From Candidatus Brevundimonas colombiensis (GTDB taxonomy: Bacteria; Pseudomonadota; Alphaproteobacteria; Caulobacterales; Caulobacteraceae): a DNA stretch of 64,000 bases. Of this stretch, positions 40,364 through 50,432 are shown piece after piece. Numbering within the stretch: position 1 is the stretch's first letter; each line of letters begins with the position of its first letter. A program made the translations under genes and the position numbers. The stretch covers positions 1,984,001 to 2,048,000 of the forward strand of contig CP119326.1 of NCBI GenBank assembly GCA_029202665.1, read 5' to 3'. The notes under the pieces are model-generated. The model had not been told where the DNA came from. It did not search any database and saw only the letters and a list, made by a program, of their open reading frames with translations.

Positions 40364-40626
40364 TCTGGACCGAGCAAGCTCGGGAAGACCTGATCGCCAT
40401 TCAATCCTATGTGCAGGGCTTCAGCTTGTCGGCCGCGATCCGCTTGGCGGTTCGTCTGATCGATCTGGCCGAAAGTCTGGACGTGTTTCCAGACCGGGGG
40501 CGACCGATCCGGCATGGACTGCGCGAAGCGGTGTCGATCCGTCCGTATGTGATACGCTATGCGATCATGCCGGACGAAATCCGCATCATCACCATCCGGC
40601 ACTCCGCCCGAAGGCCAAAATTCTAG
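40351..40626 (+). CDS. RelE/ParE-family toxin
   Basis: A 91-residue toxin of the RelE/ParE superfamily. VVWTEQAREDLIAIQSYVQG is the ParE N-terminal helix pair, FPDRGRPIRHGLREA the central loop, and RPYVIRYAIMPDEIRIITIR the strand motif, ending HSARRP. ParE members poison gyrase and RelE members cut ribosome-bound mRNA; the SIRPYVIRY pattern favours ParE. ATG 40351 gives the family start. Confidence 0.85.
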   Translation: MRRVVWTEQAREDLIAIQSYVQGFSLSAAIRLAVRLIDLAESLDVFPDRGRPIRHGLREAVSIRPYVIRYAIMPDEIRIITIRHSARRPKF

Positions 40627-40629
40627 CGC

Positions 40630-41322
40630 CTAAGCCGCCGCGAACAGCAGCCGGCCTTCGCCCATGCGTTCGCGCAAGCCGGGCAGGTCGGTGTGGGCGA
40701 CCGAGAAACAGCCGTAGCTGCGGCCCAGTTTGCCTTCGCGCGCCAGGAAGTCGGGGTCGGCGTAGTCGGCGCCGTGGATGATGATGGCCCGTTCCCGCGC
40801 CTTGTCGTTGGTGTATTCCAGCCCGTCCAGCAGGACGTTCGGCCCCTGCTGGCGGCCCCAGTTGGCGCCCGCGGTGGCATAGGCGCCGACCGATGACATG
40901 TTGGAATCCGGGGTGTTGGAGAACCTCTGGGCGTAGCCGCTGTGGCTGGGGTCCGACCCGCGACCGTGGCAGGTCCGCAGGACCTTGACCTCGCCGGCGA
41001 CCAGATCGACCTCGTACAGCCGCTCCTCGCCCGAGAATTTCTTGAAGTCGACCAGATACATCCGGTCGCGCAGCGGCAGGCGGTGGTGATGGGTGTCCAG
41101 CGCGGTCATGGCGCGCTCCATCAACTCCTTGCGGACGTGGCCGCGTGGATCCAGCGGCGGCGGCGTCAGGGTAGCGGTCTGAATGGTCGGCAGGCCGGCC
41201 AGCGGCGCCGCGACGGGGGATAGGGTCTGGGCCGTGGTCAGCGGCGGGGTTGCGCTGGCGCTGGCGCATCCGGCCAACATCGCCGATCCGCCCAGGATCA
41301 GCCCTCGTCTGGATAGCCGCAT
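40630..41322 (-). CDS. Murein L,D-transpeptidase catalytic-domain protein
   Basis: A 230-residue exported protein. MRLSRRGLILGGSAMLAGCA has a twin-Arg-like RRG start and a lipobox Cys at 19. The catalytic region is IIIHGADYAD followed by LGRSYGCFSVAHTDLP, with the nucleophile Cys as in the YkuD_2 (murein L,D-transpeptidase catalytic) family. It probably modifies peptidoglycan cross-links or attachments at the periplasmic face. It converges with the ParE gene, three bases apart. Confidence 0.86.
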   Translation of the reverse strand: MRLSRRGLILGGSAMLAGCASASATPPLTTAQTLSPVAAPLAGLPTIQTATLTPPPLDPRGHVRKELMERAMTALDTHHHRLPLRDRMYLVDFKKFSGEERLYEVDLVAGEVKVLRTCHGRGSDPSHSGYAQRFSNTPDSNMSSVGAYATAGANWGRQQGPNVLLDGLEYTNDKARERAIIIHGADYADPDFLAREGKLGRSYGCFSVAHTDLPGLRERMGEGRLLFAAA

Positions 41323-41436
41323 GCGACGCCCTCGTTGCGGTTGGTCTTGAGGCGTGGTTGTTTCAAAAGGTTACGGGCGAGGCAACCTGAGCCTTGTGGG
41401 GCATTATTGCGGCCGACGCGTCGCGGGGGGACATCG

Positions 41437-42762
41437 ATGAGGCGTTTCGGAATCGCGCTGGCGGCGCTGATGGCGTCGGCCATGGGCGCCAACGCGCAGC
41501 AAACCCCCGCTGGCGCTGGGGTTTCGGCCGAACCCACGACAACGTTCGTCGAGGCCGGAAGGTTGCTGGCCGATCCGTCGAACGGCGTCGTGCAACGCGA
41601 TAAAACTCTCGTGATCAGAGGGAACCAGGTCGTCGAAGTGCGCGACGGCTTCGTCGGGGACGCCTCTCAGGGCAAGATCGTGGACCTGCGGCGGGCCTTT
41701 GTCCTGCCCGGATTGATCGACAGCCACGTCCATCTGACGGGTCAGCAGAATCCGAATTCGCGTCTGGAAAGCGTGACGCTGTCGGACGCGGATCAGGCCA
41801 TGGTCGGGGCCCGTTACGCCCGCCGCACCCTGATGGCGGGGTTCACGACCGTGGCGGACCTGGGCGCGTCGAACCAGGCGATCTTCGCCCTGAGGAACGC
41901 CGTCCGGAACGGCGACGTGCCGGGGCCGCGCATCATCGCGGCGGGATCGGCGGTGTCGATCCACGGCGGCCATGGCGACATCAACGGCTATCGCGACGAC
42001 GTCATGCATCTGCTGTCATCCGAGAGCGTCTGTTCGGGTCCCGAGGACTGCATGCGCGCCGTCCGCACCCAGGTTCGCGCGGGGGCCGATATCGTCAAGA
42101 TCACCGCAACGGGCGGCGTCCTGTCCAACACCGCCGCCGGCCTGAACCAGCAGTTCAGCGACGACGAACTGGCCGCCATCGTCGGCAGCGCCCACCGGAT
42201 GGGCCGCCAGGTGACGGCGCACGCCCATGGCGTGGACGGCATCAACGCCTTCCTGCGGGCGGGCGGCGATTCCATCGAACACGGCACCTATCTGGACGAC
42301 CAGTCGATCCGCCTGTTCAAGGCGAACGGCGCCTGGCTGATCCCCACTCTGCTGGCGGGCGATTTCGTGGCCCGTATCGCCTCTGGTCCAGACAATTTCT
42401 TCACCCCGGCCCAGACGGCCAAGGCGCTGGAAGCGGGCCCCAAGATGCTGGACATGGCGCGGCGCGCGCATGAGGGCGGGGTTCGGATCGCCTTCGGCAC
42501 CGACAGCGGCGTTTCGGCCCATGGCGACAACGCCCAGGAGTTCGCCCTTCTGGTGCGCGCCGGTCTGACCCCGCTTGAGGCCATTCAGGCCGCCACCGTC
42601 GGCGCCGCCGAACACCTGCGGATTTCGAACGAAGCGGGCCGGATCGCGCCGGGAATGCCCGCCGACATCGTCGCCGTCTCGGGCGATCCGCTGAGCGACG
42701 TGACCGAGCTGGAGCGGATGCGGTTCGTGATGAAGTCCGGCGTGGTCTATCGCGCCGACTGA
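41437..42762 (+). CDS. Exported metal-dependent amidohydrolase
   Basis: A 441-residue amidohydrolase with a signal peptide (MRRFGIALAALMASAMGANA). LPGLIDSHVHLTG carries the HxH metal pair; VKITATGGVLSNTAAG holds the Lys; VTAHAHGVDGINAFL and SIEHGTYLD hold further His ligands; GTDSGVSAHG holds the Asp. This is the Xaa-Pro/Xaa-Arg dipeptidase and imidazolonepropionase-like group that includes Caulobacter Cc2672. It probably cleaves dipeptides in the periplasm; the specificity is inferred. Strong GGGGGGA upstream of ATG. The 3' end overlaps lpxK by 16 bases, convergently. Confidence 0.87.
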   Translation: MRRFGIALAALMASAMGANAQQTPAGAGVSAEPTTTFVEAGRLLADPSNGVVQRDKTLVIRGNQVVEVRDGFVGDASQGKIVDLRRAFVLPGLIDSHVHLTGQQNPNSRLESVTLSDADQAMVGARYARRTLMAGFTTVADLGASNQAIFALRNAVRNGDVPGPRIIAAGSAVSIHGGHGDINGYRDDVMHLLSSESVCSGPEDCMRAVRTQVRAGADIVKITATGGVLSNTAAGLNQQFSDDELAAIVGSAHRMGRQVTAHAHGVDGINAFLRAGGDSIEHGTYLDDQSIRLFKANGAWLIPTLLAGDFVARIASGPDNFFTPAQTAKALEAGPKMLDMARRAHEGGVRIAFGTDSGVSAHGDNAQEFALLVRAGLTPLEAIQAATVGAAEHLRISNEAGRIAPGMPADIVAVSGDPLSDVTELERMRFVMKSGVVYRAD

Positions 42763-43763
42763 ATCCGGTCGTTCAGAAAGGCGGTGAAGGCCGCCTCGTC
42801 CTCGAACCGGGCCACGACGGGCCAGGCGACGACGTGGGCGCGCTGGTCGGGCGTCAAGCGAACCCAGTCCTTCTCTGTCGTCACCAGCCCGGCGCCATAG
42901 ACGGCCGCGCGGTCGGTCAGGAACCGCATGGTCTCGGCGCTGTAGGCCGCGTGGTCGGGGAAGGGGACGAAGTCGACCAGATCGCAGCCCGCCGCCTTCA
43001 ACGACCGTTCGACCTTCCACGGCTTGGCGATGCCGGCGAACCCCACCTGCGGTCCCGACGGGGGCGGCCCCTCGGCCGTCAGGCGGGCGATGAAGACGGG
43101 CAGGCCGGCGAACACCGCCAGCAGTTCGGGATCGGCGGCCTCCACATCGGTCGGCAGCATGATCACAACAGCGTCGGCCCGCGCCAGCCCGGCCTTCAGC
43201 GGCTCTCGCATCGGGCCGGAAGGAAAGACCGATCCGTCCCCGAACGGCCATTCGTCGCCGCGCGTCTCGCCGTCCACGACGATCAGGCTGACGGTCTTTG
43301 TCAGGGCTGGATTCTGATGGCCGTCATCCAGCACCAGGGCCTGGGCGCCGTCCGCGACCGCAGCCTTCGCCCCCGCGACCCGATCGCGCGCGATCCAGAC
43401 GGGCGACCCTTGCGCCAGCATCAGGGGTTCGTCGCCGACGTCGTCCGCCGTGTGCGCCGCCGGATCGACCCGGACCGGTCCTTCCAGTCGCCCGCCGTAT
43501 CCGCGAGACAACCCGTGCGCCTCGACGTCCGCCGCCCGCAACAGGCGCAGGATTTCGCGCGCGACCGGCGTCTTGCCCGATCCGCCGACCGTCAGATTGC
43601 CGACCGAGACCACGGCGCAGCCCGGATCGACGGGCGCGGCCCTGGCGATGCGTCGCGCCGTGACGCCCGCCCACAGCCAGCCCAGCGGTTTCAGCACGGT
43701 GCGGGTCATGCGCGCATGATTGCTGTCGCGCACATACCACCAGCGGGGGGTGTTCAGCTTCAT
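42747..43763 (-). CDS. lpxK: Tetraacyldisaccharide 4'-kinase
   Basis: A 338-residue membrane-associated kinase phosphorylating the lipid A disaccharide 4' position. Walker A is VGNLTVGGSGKTPV (residues 54-67). VVDGETRGDEWPFGDGSVFPSG and LVTTEKDWVRL are family signatures. The basic, aromatic N-terminus (MKLNTPRWWYVRDS) anchors at the membrane. It follows waaA with a 4-base overlap. Confidence 0.94.
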   Translation of the reverse strand: MKLNTPRWWYVRDSNHARMTRTVLKPLGWLWAGVTARRIARAAPVDPGCAVVSVGNLTVGGSGKTPVAREILRLLRAADVEAHGLSRGYGGRLEGPVRVDPAAHTADDVGDEPLMLAQGSPVWIARDRVAGAKAAVADGAQALVLDDGHQNPALTKTVSLIVVDGETRGDEWPFGDGSVFPSGPMREPLKAGLARADAVVIMLPTDVEAADPELLAVFAGLPVFIARLTAEGPPPSGPQVGFAGIAKPWKVERSLKAAGCDLVDFVPFPDHAAYSAETMRFLTDRAAVYGAGLVTTEKDWVRLTPDQRAHVVAWPVVARFEDEAAFTAFLNDRIQSAR

Positions 43764-45073
43764 CGCCCGGCCCGCGTCGGCGTCGGGGAGGGCGCCGGGG
43801 AGGGTGTCAGGGGCTGCAGCGCGGCCCACAGGCGTTCCAGCCCGCCGCCGGCCTCGGCCGCCGCGCGCCGCGCCCGCTCGCCCATCGCCTTGGCCGCCGC
43901 CGGGTCCGCCAGCAGGGGCGCGACGGCCGCCGCCAGATCGGACGGCGCCTGAACCAGGATCAGGCCGCCCGCGCCGCTCAGCGCCGCCGTCACCGGCGCC
44001 CAGTTCGAGGCGTCCGGTCCCGTGATCGCGGGCCGCCCCAGTCGCGCCGGCTCCAGCGGATTGTGCCCCCCGACCGGCGGCAGGCCCAGCGCCGGGGCGA
44101 ACGATCCGCCCATGATCACCACATCGGCCAGCCGCAGGAACAGTCCCATCTCGTTCAGGGTGTCGGCCAGATAGATGTCGGTGTCCGGCCCGATGGTCTC
44201 TCCGCGCGAACGCATGGCGAAGGCGTAGCCCTCGCGCGCCAGACCCTGCGCGATATGCGGTCCGCGCTCGGGGTGGCGGGGCGTCAGGATCAGGCATACC
44301 CGGTCGTCCAGACCGTCCAGGGCGCGCACGATGGCGATCTCCTCGCCCTCATGGGTGCTGGCGGCCACCACCACCGGGCGGTCGCCGATGGCGGCGGACA
44401 GGCGGCTGAAGGCGGCGGCGTCGTGCGGCAGGGCCTCGCCCGACAGTTTCAGGTTCACCAGACCGTCGATCCGCGCGCCCATGGCCTCCAGCCGCCGGGC
44501 CGAGGCCGCGTCCTGGGGCAGGACCAGGTCGAACGCCCCCGTCACCGCCCGCGCCGAGGCCGGGAACCGCGCCCAGTTCCCGACCGTCTTTTCCGTCAGG
44601 CGCGCGCTGACCAGTGCCAGTCTGACGCCGCGCCGATGCGCCTCCAGCAGCAGATTGGGCCACAGCTCGCTCTCGACGAACACCGCCAGGGCCGGGCGCC
44701 AGTGATCCAGAAACCGCGCCGCGACCGCCGGCCCATCGACCGGCGCATATTGGTGGATTACGCTCGCCGGCAGCCGCTCGGCCAGAATCTGCGCCGAGGT
44801 GACGGTGCCCGACGTCACCAGCACGGTCAGGTCGGGGCGCGTCTTCACGAACCGCTCGACCAGCGGCAGCAGCGACAGGCTCTCGCCCACGCTGACGCCA
44901 TGCAGCCAGACCAGATCGCCGTCCGGCCTTTTCGTGCGCGTGAAGCCCATCCGTTCGTCCACCCGCACCGGGTCTTCCTTGCCTCGACGCGCGCGGGCGT
45001 CCAGCAGGCGCGGGGCCAGCGGCTCCAGCGCGCGGGTCAGCAGGCGATAGGCGATCAGGGGCAGGGGCGTCAC
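43760..45073 (-). CDS. waaA: 3-deoxy-D-manno-octulosonic acid (Kdo) transferase
   Basis: A 437-residue GT30 enzyme adding Kdo to lipid A precursor at the inner membrane. GVSVGESLSLLPLVERF contains the catalytic Glu; PVDGPAVAARFLDHWRPALA, FVESELWPNLL and GGSFAPALGLPPVGGHNPLEPA are family motifs. It has an N-terminal membrane anchor. It starts with GTG 10 bases after the DUF374 gene and overlaps lpxK. Confidence 0.94.
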   Translation of the reverse strand: MTPLPLIAYRLLTRALEPLAPRLLDARARRGKEDPVRVDERMGFTRTKRPDGDLVWLHGVSVGESLSLLPLVERFVKTRPDLTVLVTSGTVTSAQILAERLPASVIHQYAPVDGPAVAARFLDHWRPALAVFVESELWPNLLLEAHRRGVRLALVSARLTEKTVGNWARFPASARAVTGAFDLVLPQDAASARRLEAMGARIDGLVNLKLSGEALPHDAAAFSRLSAAIGDRPVVVAASTHEGEEIAIVRALDGLDDRVCLILTPRHPERGPHIAQGLAREGYAFAMRSRGETIGPDTDIYLADTLNEMGLFLRLADVVIMGGSFAPALGLPPVGGHNPLEPARLGRPAITGPDASNWAPVTAALSGAGGLILVQAPSDLAAAVAPLLADPAAAKAMGERARRAAAEAGGGLERLWAALQPLTPSPAPSPTPTRAGR

Positions 45074-45083
45074 GGCTGCTTTC

Positions 45084-45763
45084 TCACGGCTTCAGGCCGG
45101 TGATCTGATCTGCGCGCGCCTCGACGGCGTTCAGACGGGGCGTCCAGTCGGCGACCACCTCGGCGATCTCGGCGCCCTCGGGATAGTCGGCGCGGTCCCA
45201 GACGATGGCGCCCTTGCCGAAGGGCAGGGGCAGGACCGCCCTGTCCCAACTGTTCAGCCGGATCGCCGGACTGCACGACATGCCGATGAACAGCACCGGC
45301 GCCTTGGACAGTTTGGCCATCAGCGGCAGCCCCTCGGCCATGACGTTGGCCGGGCCGCGCGGGCCGTCGGGGGTGATGGCCAGGGCGCCGAGCTTCAACT
45401 GCTTCAGCCCGTCGCGCAGGGCCTGGGTTCCGCCCTTGGCCTTTTCCGCCTTGTCCTTGTTGGCCGACGACCCGCGCACGGCGGGAAAGCCCTGACGCGC
45501 CACGGCCTTGGCGATGAATTCTCCGTCGGCGGACAGCGAGATCAGGGCCTTGGCCGGCTGCGCCCGATCCAGCGGCCAGCACACCGGCGACAGGCCGATG
45601 CGAGAATGCCAGAAGACGCACAGCACGCCGCCGCCCTGCGCCCAGACCGCCTCGGCCGTCGACTGGTTCTCATAGGTCCAGCGGATGGTAGCGAAGCAGA
45701 ACTGCATCCACTTGGCCAGGGTCCAGGCCAGGGCCGACTGGACGGCGGGTATGCGCAGGGGCC

Positions 45764-45767
<4 letters not shown>
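45084..45767 (-). CDS. DUF374 lysophospholipid acyltransferase-like protein
   Basis: A 227-residue membrane-associated protein. CVFWHSRIGLSP has a His-x-x-x-x-related active-site region as in DUF374 acyltransferases, with SLSADGEFIAKAV, GFPAVRGSS and ITPDGPRGPANVM. It sits immediately before waaA, so it probably acylates a lipid A or lipid precursor; this is inferred from family and position. GTG start overlaps the MsbA-like gene by four bases. Confidence 0.86.
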
Positions 45768-47590
<1,823 letters not shown>

Positions 47591-47694
47591 CGGCCTTCGG
47601 TCGTCCGAGCAGGCGTTCAAGTCAAGGCTTGTCGGGCGACGAGACGAGGGCCTTCCATCGAACATTGAAATCCAACGCCCGAACGCCTGGGCGG

Positions 47695-47723
47695 TTGAAC
47701 AGGCCGCACAGCTTTTCTAACTA
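47695..47723 (+). promoter_or_regulatory. Candidate promoter for the FMN-riboswitch transcript
   Basis: TTGAAC (47695-47700), 17 bases, TAACTA (47718-47723), ending about 22 bases before the first base of the aptamer. Reasonable sigma-70-type elements at the expected distance. Confidence 0.5.
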
Positions 47724-47744
47724 GGGGCTGCGGGTTCGCCCGCG

Positions 47745-47884
47745 TTGTTCTCAGGGCGGGGTGCGATTCCCCACCGGCGGTAAGGCGGCGACGCCAAGCC
47801 CGCGAGCGCTCTCCCCGCTTGGAGAGGTCAGCAGATCCGGTGTGATTCCGGGGCCGACGGTATAGTCCGGATGAAAGAGAACGG
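47745..47884 (+). ncRNA. FMN riboswitch (RFN element)
   Basis: The conserved FMN aptamer is clear: GTTCTC (47747-47752) closes P1 with GAGAAC (47877-47882). AGGGCGGGGTGCGATTCCCC, ACCGGCGGTAA, AGCCCGCGAGCG, GTCAGCAGATCCGGTG, GATTCCGGGGCCGACGG and TATAGTCCGGATGAAAG follow in the right order. It should shut off the downstream transporter when FMN is abundant. It accounts for much of the 393-base gap between the MsbA-like and RibN genes. Confidence 0.96.
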
Positions 47885-47944
47885 GACCAGCGCCTCGCCG
47901 GCGTTCGCCGCCCCTCGCCGGGCGGCGGCTCGGCGCGTCGTCGC

Positions 47945-47977
47945 CCGTAACCCTGGGGAAGCTGGTTACGGAAAGGA
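47945..47977 (+). promoter_or_regulatory. Possible riboswitch expression-platform hairpin next to the ribosome-binding site
   Basis: CCGTAACC (47945-47952) pairs perfectly with GGTTACGG (47964-47971), which abuts the AAAGGA ribosome-binding site (47972-47977). A second GC-rich hairpin (CGCCGCCC/GGGCGGCG) lies between aptamer and this stem. There is no T-run, favouring translational control. Inference from sequence only. Confidence 0.5.
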
Positions 47978-47983
47978 CGACCA

Positions 47984-48949
47984 TTGAACCAGATTTCCTC
48001 GCCCGGCTCCGCCGCCGCCTCCATGGGCGCGCTGTCGATGCTGTCGGCCAGCCTGGTGTTCGCCGCCGCCAATACGCTTCAGTCGATCCTGCCGCAGCAG
48101 TTCGCCATGAGTTCGACCGGCATGGCCTTCTGGCAATATCTGATCGCCTCGGTGCTGATGGCGCCGGTGGTGATGCGGATCGGGCTGGGCAAGCTGAAGA
48201 CACGCCATCCGCTGGCGCACCAGGCCCGCGCCTTCGCCTCGGCCCTGGGGGTGCATGTGTTCGTCTATGGCTTCGCCTCGGGCGTGCCGATCTGGCAGAT
48301 GGTGACGCTGCTGGCGACCGGGCCGCTGTTCGTCATCGTCGGTTCGACCCTGTTCCTGGGCGAGCGAGTGTCGGGCGCCCGGCTCGGCGCCGCCCTGGCC
48401 GGCTTCGTCGGCGCGGTGGTGGTGTCCGGCGTCGGGGCCGAGCGGCTGGACTGGCCCGCCCTGACGCCGATCCTGGCCGCCGCCCTGTGGGCCGCCACCG
48501 ACGTCCTGACCAAGGCCCTGGCGCGCGAGGAAAGCCCCGAGACCCTGACCGTCTCCCTGCTGGTGCTGATCACGCCCAACCATCTGGCGATCCTGCTGTT
48601 GGCCAACGCCTTCGCCTTCGTCCTGCCGGCCGGCGTGGCGACGGGCCTGCCGTTCGCCTTGCCGCAAGGGATCGGGCTGCTGCTGCTGCTGGCGCTCGGC
48701 GGGCTGACGGCGGCGGCGCAGTATCTGCTGGCCTGGGCCTACAAGCGGGCGGACGCGGCCTATCTGCAGCCGTTCGCGGACCTGAAGGCGCCATTGGCCG
48801 GCCTGATCGGCTGGTCCCTGCTGGGCCAGACGCCGTCGCCGTGGTTCTGGCCGGGGGCGGCCCTGATCGTCGGCGCCTCGGTCTTCATCTTCTGGACAGA
48901 GAACCGCGCGCCGCAAACGCGCGCGGCCCCGGCCGTCGGCGGAGGATGA
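47984..48949 (+). CDS. ribN: Riboflavin transporter, RibN-type (EamA/DMT family)
   Basis: A 321-residue inner-membrane carrier with about 10 hydrophobic helices and the internal repeat of EamA proteins (LSASLVFAAANTLQSILPQQ early; LAAALWAATDVLTKALARE later). Being directly behind an FMN riboswitch identifies it as the RibN riboflavin importer group known from rhizobia and other alphaproteobacteria. The TTG start at 47984 has AAAGGA six bases upstream; the ATG at 48023 or so is an alternative. Substrate assignment rests on the riboswitch plus family. Confidence 0.88.
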   Translation: MNQISSPGSAAASMGALSMLSASLVFAAANTLQSILPQQFAMSSTGMAFWQYLIASVLMAPVVMRIGLGKLKTRHPLAHQARAFASALGVHVFVYGFASGVPIWQMVTLLATGPLFVIVGSTLFLGERVSGARLGAALAGFVGAVVVSGVGAERLDWPALTPILAAALWAATDVLTKALAREESPETLTVSLLVLITPNHLAILLLANAFAFVLPAGVATGLPFALPQGIGLLLLLALGGLTAAAQYLLAWAYKRADAAYLQPFADLKAPLAGLIGWSLLGQTPSPWFWPGAALIVGASVFIFWTENRAPQTRAAPAVGGG

Positions 48950-48980
48950 CGCGGCGGCCCCGGACCGCTATCTGGCCTCC

Positions 48981-49646
48981 ATGTCGCGTTTCGATCTCAC
49001 CACCGCCTGGGGCCGGTTCAGGGCCCATTGGGACTATTTCTGGGCGGACCATGCGTTTCTGCGCCTGGCCTTTTCCAACGCCCACTGGCTGGGACCGGAC
49101 CTGGTACGGACCAATCAGCCGTCGCCGCGCCAGTTGGCCTATTGGAAGTCCAAGGGCGTCAAGACCGTCATCAATCTGCGCGGCGAACGGGACGAGGGCT
49201 ATTACTGGCTGGAGAAACAGGCGTGCGAGCGTCTGGGCCTGACCCTGATCGACGCCCCGCTGGATTCGCGCGATCCGCCGCAACGCGACCGCATCCATCG
49301 CGCGCGCGACCTTTTCAAAACGATCCAGTATCCGGTGCTGATCCACTGCAAGTCGGGCGCGGACCGGGCGGGGATGATGGCGGTCTTCTATCGCCACTTC
49401 CATCTGGGCGAGCCGATCTCGGTCGCCATGAACCAGCTGTCCAAGAAATACCTGCACTCGCGCGAGGGGCTGACGGGCGTGCTGGACTATACGCTGGAGA
49501 AATATGTCAACGAGGTCGAACCGCGCGGGATCAGCTTCATCGACTGGATCGACAGCCCCGACTACGACCCTCAGGCGATCCGCGCCGAGTTCAAGGCCGG
49601 CTGGTGGGGCACGCTGCTGACCGACAAACTGCTGCGACGGGAGTAG
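48981..49646 (+). CDS. Dual-specificity/tyrosine-phosphatase-like protein
   Basis: A 221-residue phosphatase of the cysteine-based superfamily. The P-loop is IHCKSGADRAG with Cys123 and Arg129 (Cx5R). The general-acid region lies around DAPLDSRDPP, and VKTVINLRGERDE (59-71) is a typical DSP/Siw14-like strand motif. The first 35 residues are rich in aromatic residues. No signal peptide. It follows ribN by 31 bases on the same strand and is probably co-transcribed, so it would fall under the FMN riboswitch. Its substrate (protein, lipid or inositol phosphate) is unknown. Confidence 0.84.
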   Translation: MSRFDLTTAWGRFRAHWDYFWADHAFLRLAFSNAHWLGPDLVRTNQPSPRQLAYWKSKGVKTVINLRGERDEGYYWLEKQACERLGLTLIDAPLDSRDPPQRDRIHRARDLFKTIQYPVLIHCKSGADRAGMMAVFYRHFHLGEPISVAMNQLSKKYLHSREGLTGVLDYTLEKYVNEVEPRGISFIDWIDSPDYDPQAIRAEFKAGWWGTLLTDKLLRRE

Positions 49647-49658
49647 GGACTGCCTTGT

Positions 49659-49799
49659 CCGTCATTCCGGGGCTGAGCGCAGCGAGGAACCCGGAAGCCA
49701 GGGACGCATCCCCGGCGCCGACGACTTCAACAGACGGATGTGCCCCCTGGGTTCCGGGTTCGGCCTGCGGCCGCCCAGGAATGACGCCCGGAATGACGG
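49659..49799. repeat. Palindromic repeat, family C, with a duplicated right end
   Basis: Left arm from 49659 (CCGTCATTCCGGGGCTGAGC) to about 49706; right arm from about 49747 ending GAATGACG. GGAATGACG occurs twice in the right arm (49779-49787 and 49790-49798), so the terminus is tandemly duplicated. It fills the gap between convergent genes. Confidence 0.82.
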
Positions 49800-49809
49800 A
49801 CGTGTTCGC

Positions 49810-50013
49810 TCAGCCCCAGGGGCCGGTCTTGTCGGTTTCGCCGCGCTCGCGCGCCTCGGCGGCCAGTTCGGCGTCCCGGCGGGCCTTGCGGGCGGCCTCC
49901 CACGTCTTGAACCAGCGCGCATAGTTCATCTTGTCGCGCAGCGAAAAGCAGAACAGCCCCAGCACGGCCAGCATGCTGATCAGTTGAAAGGTCTGTTGCG
50001 GTTCCAGGTTCAT
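49810..50013 (-). CDS. Small single-pass membrane protein
   Basis: A 67-residue protein: a short N-terminus, one transmembrane helix (LISMLAVLGLFCFSL, about 11-25), and a charged helical C-terminus rich in Arg, Ala and Glu (ARKARRDAELAAEARERGE). Topology is probably N-out or N-in with a cytoplasmic tail. Family unknown. It lies 80 bases after the DUF4170 gene on the same strand. Confidence 0.6.
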   Translation of the reverse strand: MNLEPQQTFQLISMLAVLGLFCFSLRDKMNYARWFKTWEAARKARRDAELAAEARERGETDKTGPWG

Positions 50014-50093
50014 GGTCGTCCTCGACTACAGACCGAACGTCGGATCGGGGCGCCGGTTCGAGCGCCCCGATGTCGCACGATCAGGTCGGATTT

Positions 50094-50339
50094 TTAGGCG
50101 ACGTCGGCGCGCGGGTCGATCAGCTTGTGGGCGTGCAGGATGAAATAGCGCATGTGGGCGTTGTCCACGGTGGCCTGGGCGCGGGCCTTCCAGGCCTTCT
50201 TGGCGTCTTCATAATTGCCGAAGGCGCCGACGAACTCGACCTGCGACAGATCGCGGAACACCGGCTCGTTCAGGTGGCGCATCTCGCCGCCGATCACGAG
50301 GTGAAGCAGTTGCGACGGCGCGGCGTTCTGATCGGTCAT
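50094..50339 (-). CDS. DUF4170 protein
   Basis: An 81-residue cytosolic protein. LLHLVIGGEMRHLNEPVFRD, FVGAFGNYEDAKKAWKARAQ and DNAHMRYFILHAHKLIDP match the small DUF4170 family, which in alphaproteobacteria typically lies beside cysQ and Kdo transferase genes. Function unknown. The ATG at 50339 gives the family N-terminus. Confidence 0.86.
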   Translation of the reverse strand: MTDQNAAPSQLLHLVIGGEMRHLNEPVFRDLSQVEFVGAFGNYEDAKKAWKARAQATVDNAHMRYFILHAHKLIDPRADVA

Positions 50340-50432
50340 CGGAAATCCTGAAGGCTGGGGGAGGAGGTTTGCGCGCGGCATAGGCCGAGAACGCCCCCGG
50401 ATCAATGTCGGCCGGGTTTTTCCGCCCCTGAC

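Noticed and set aside
42747..44297. Longer lpxK frame beginning at 44297
   Set aside because: It overlaps most of waaA in another frame; the ATG at 43763 with a 4-base waaA overlap is the natural start.
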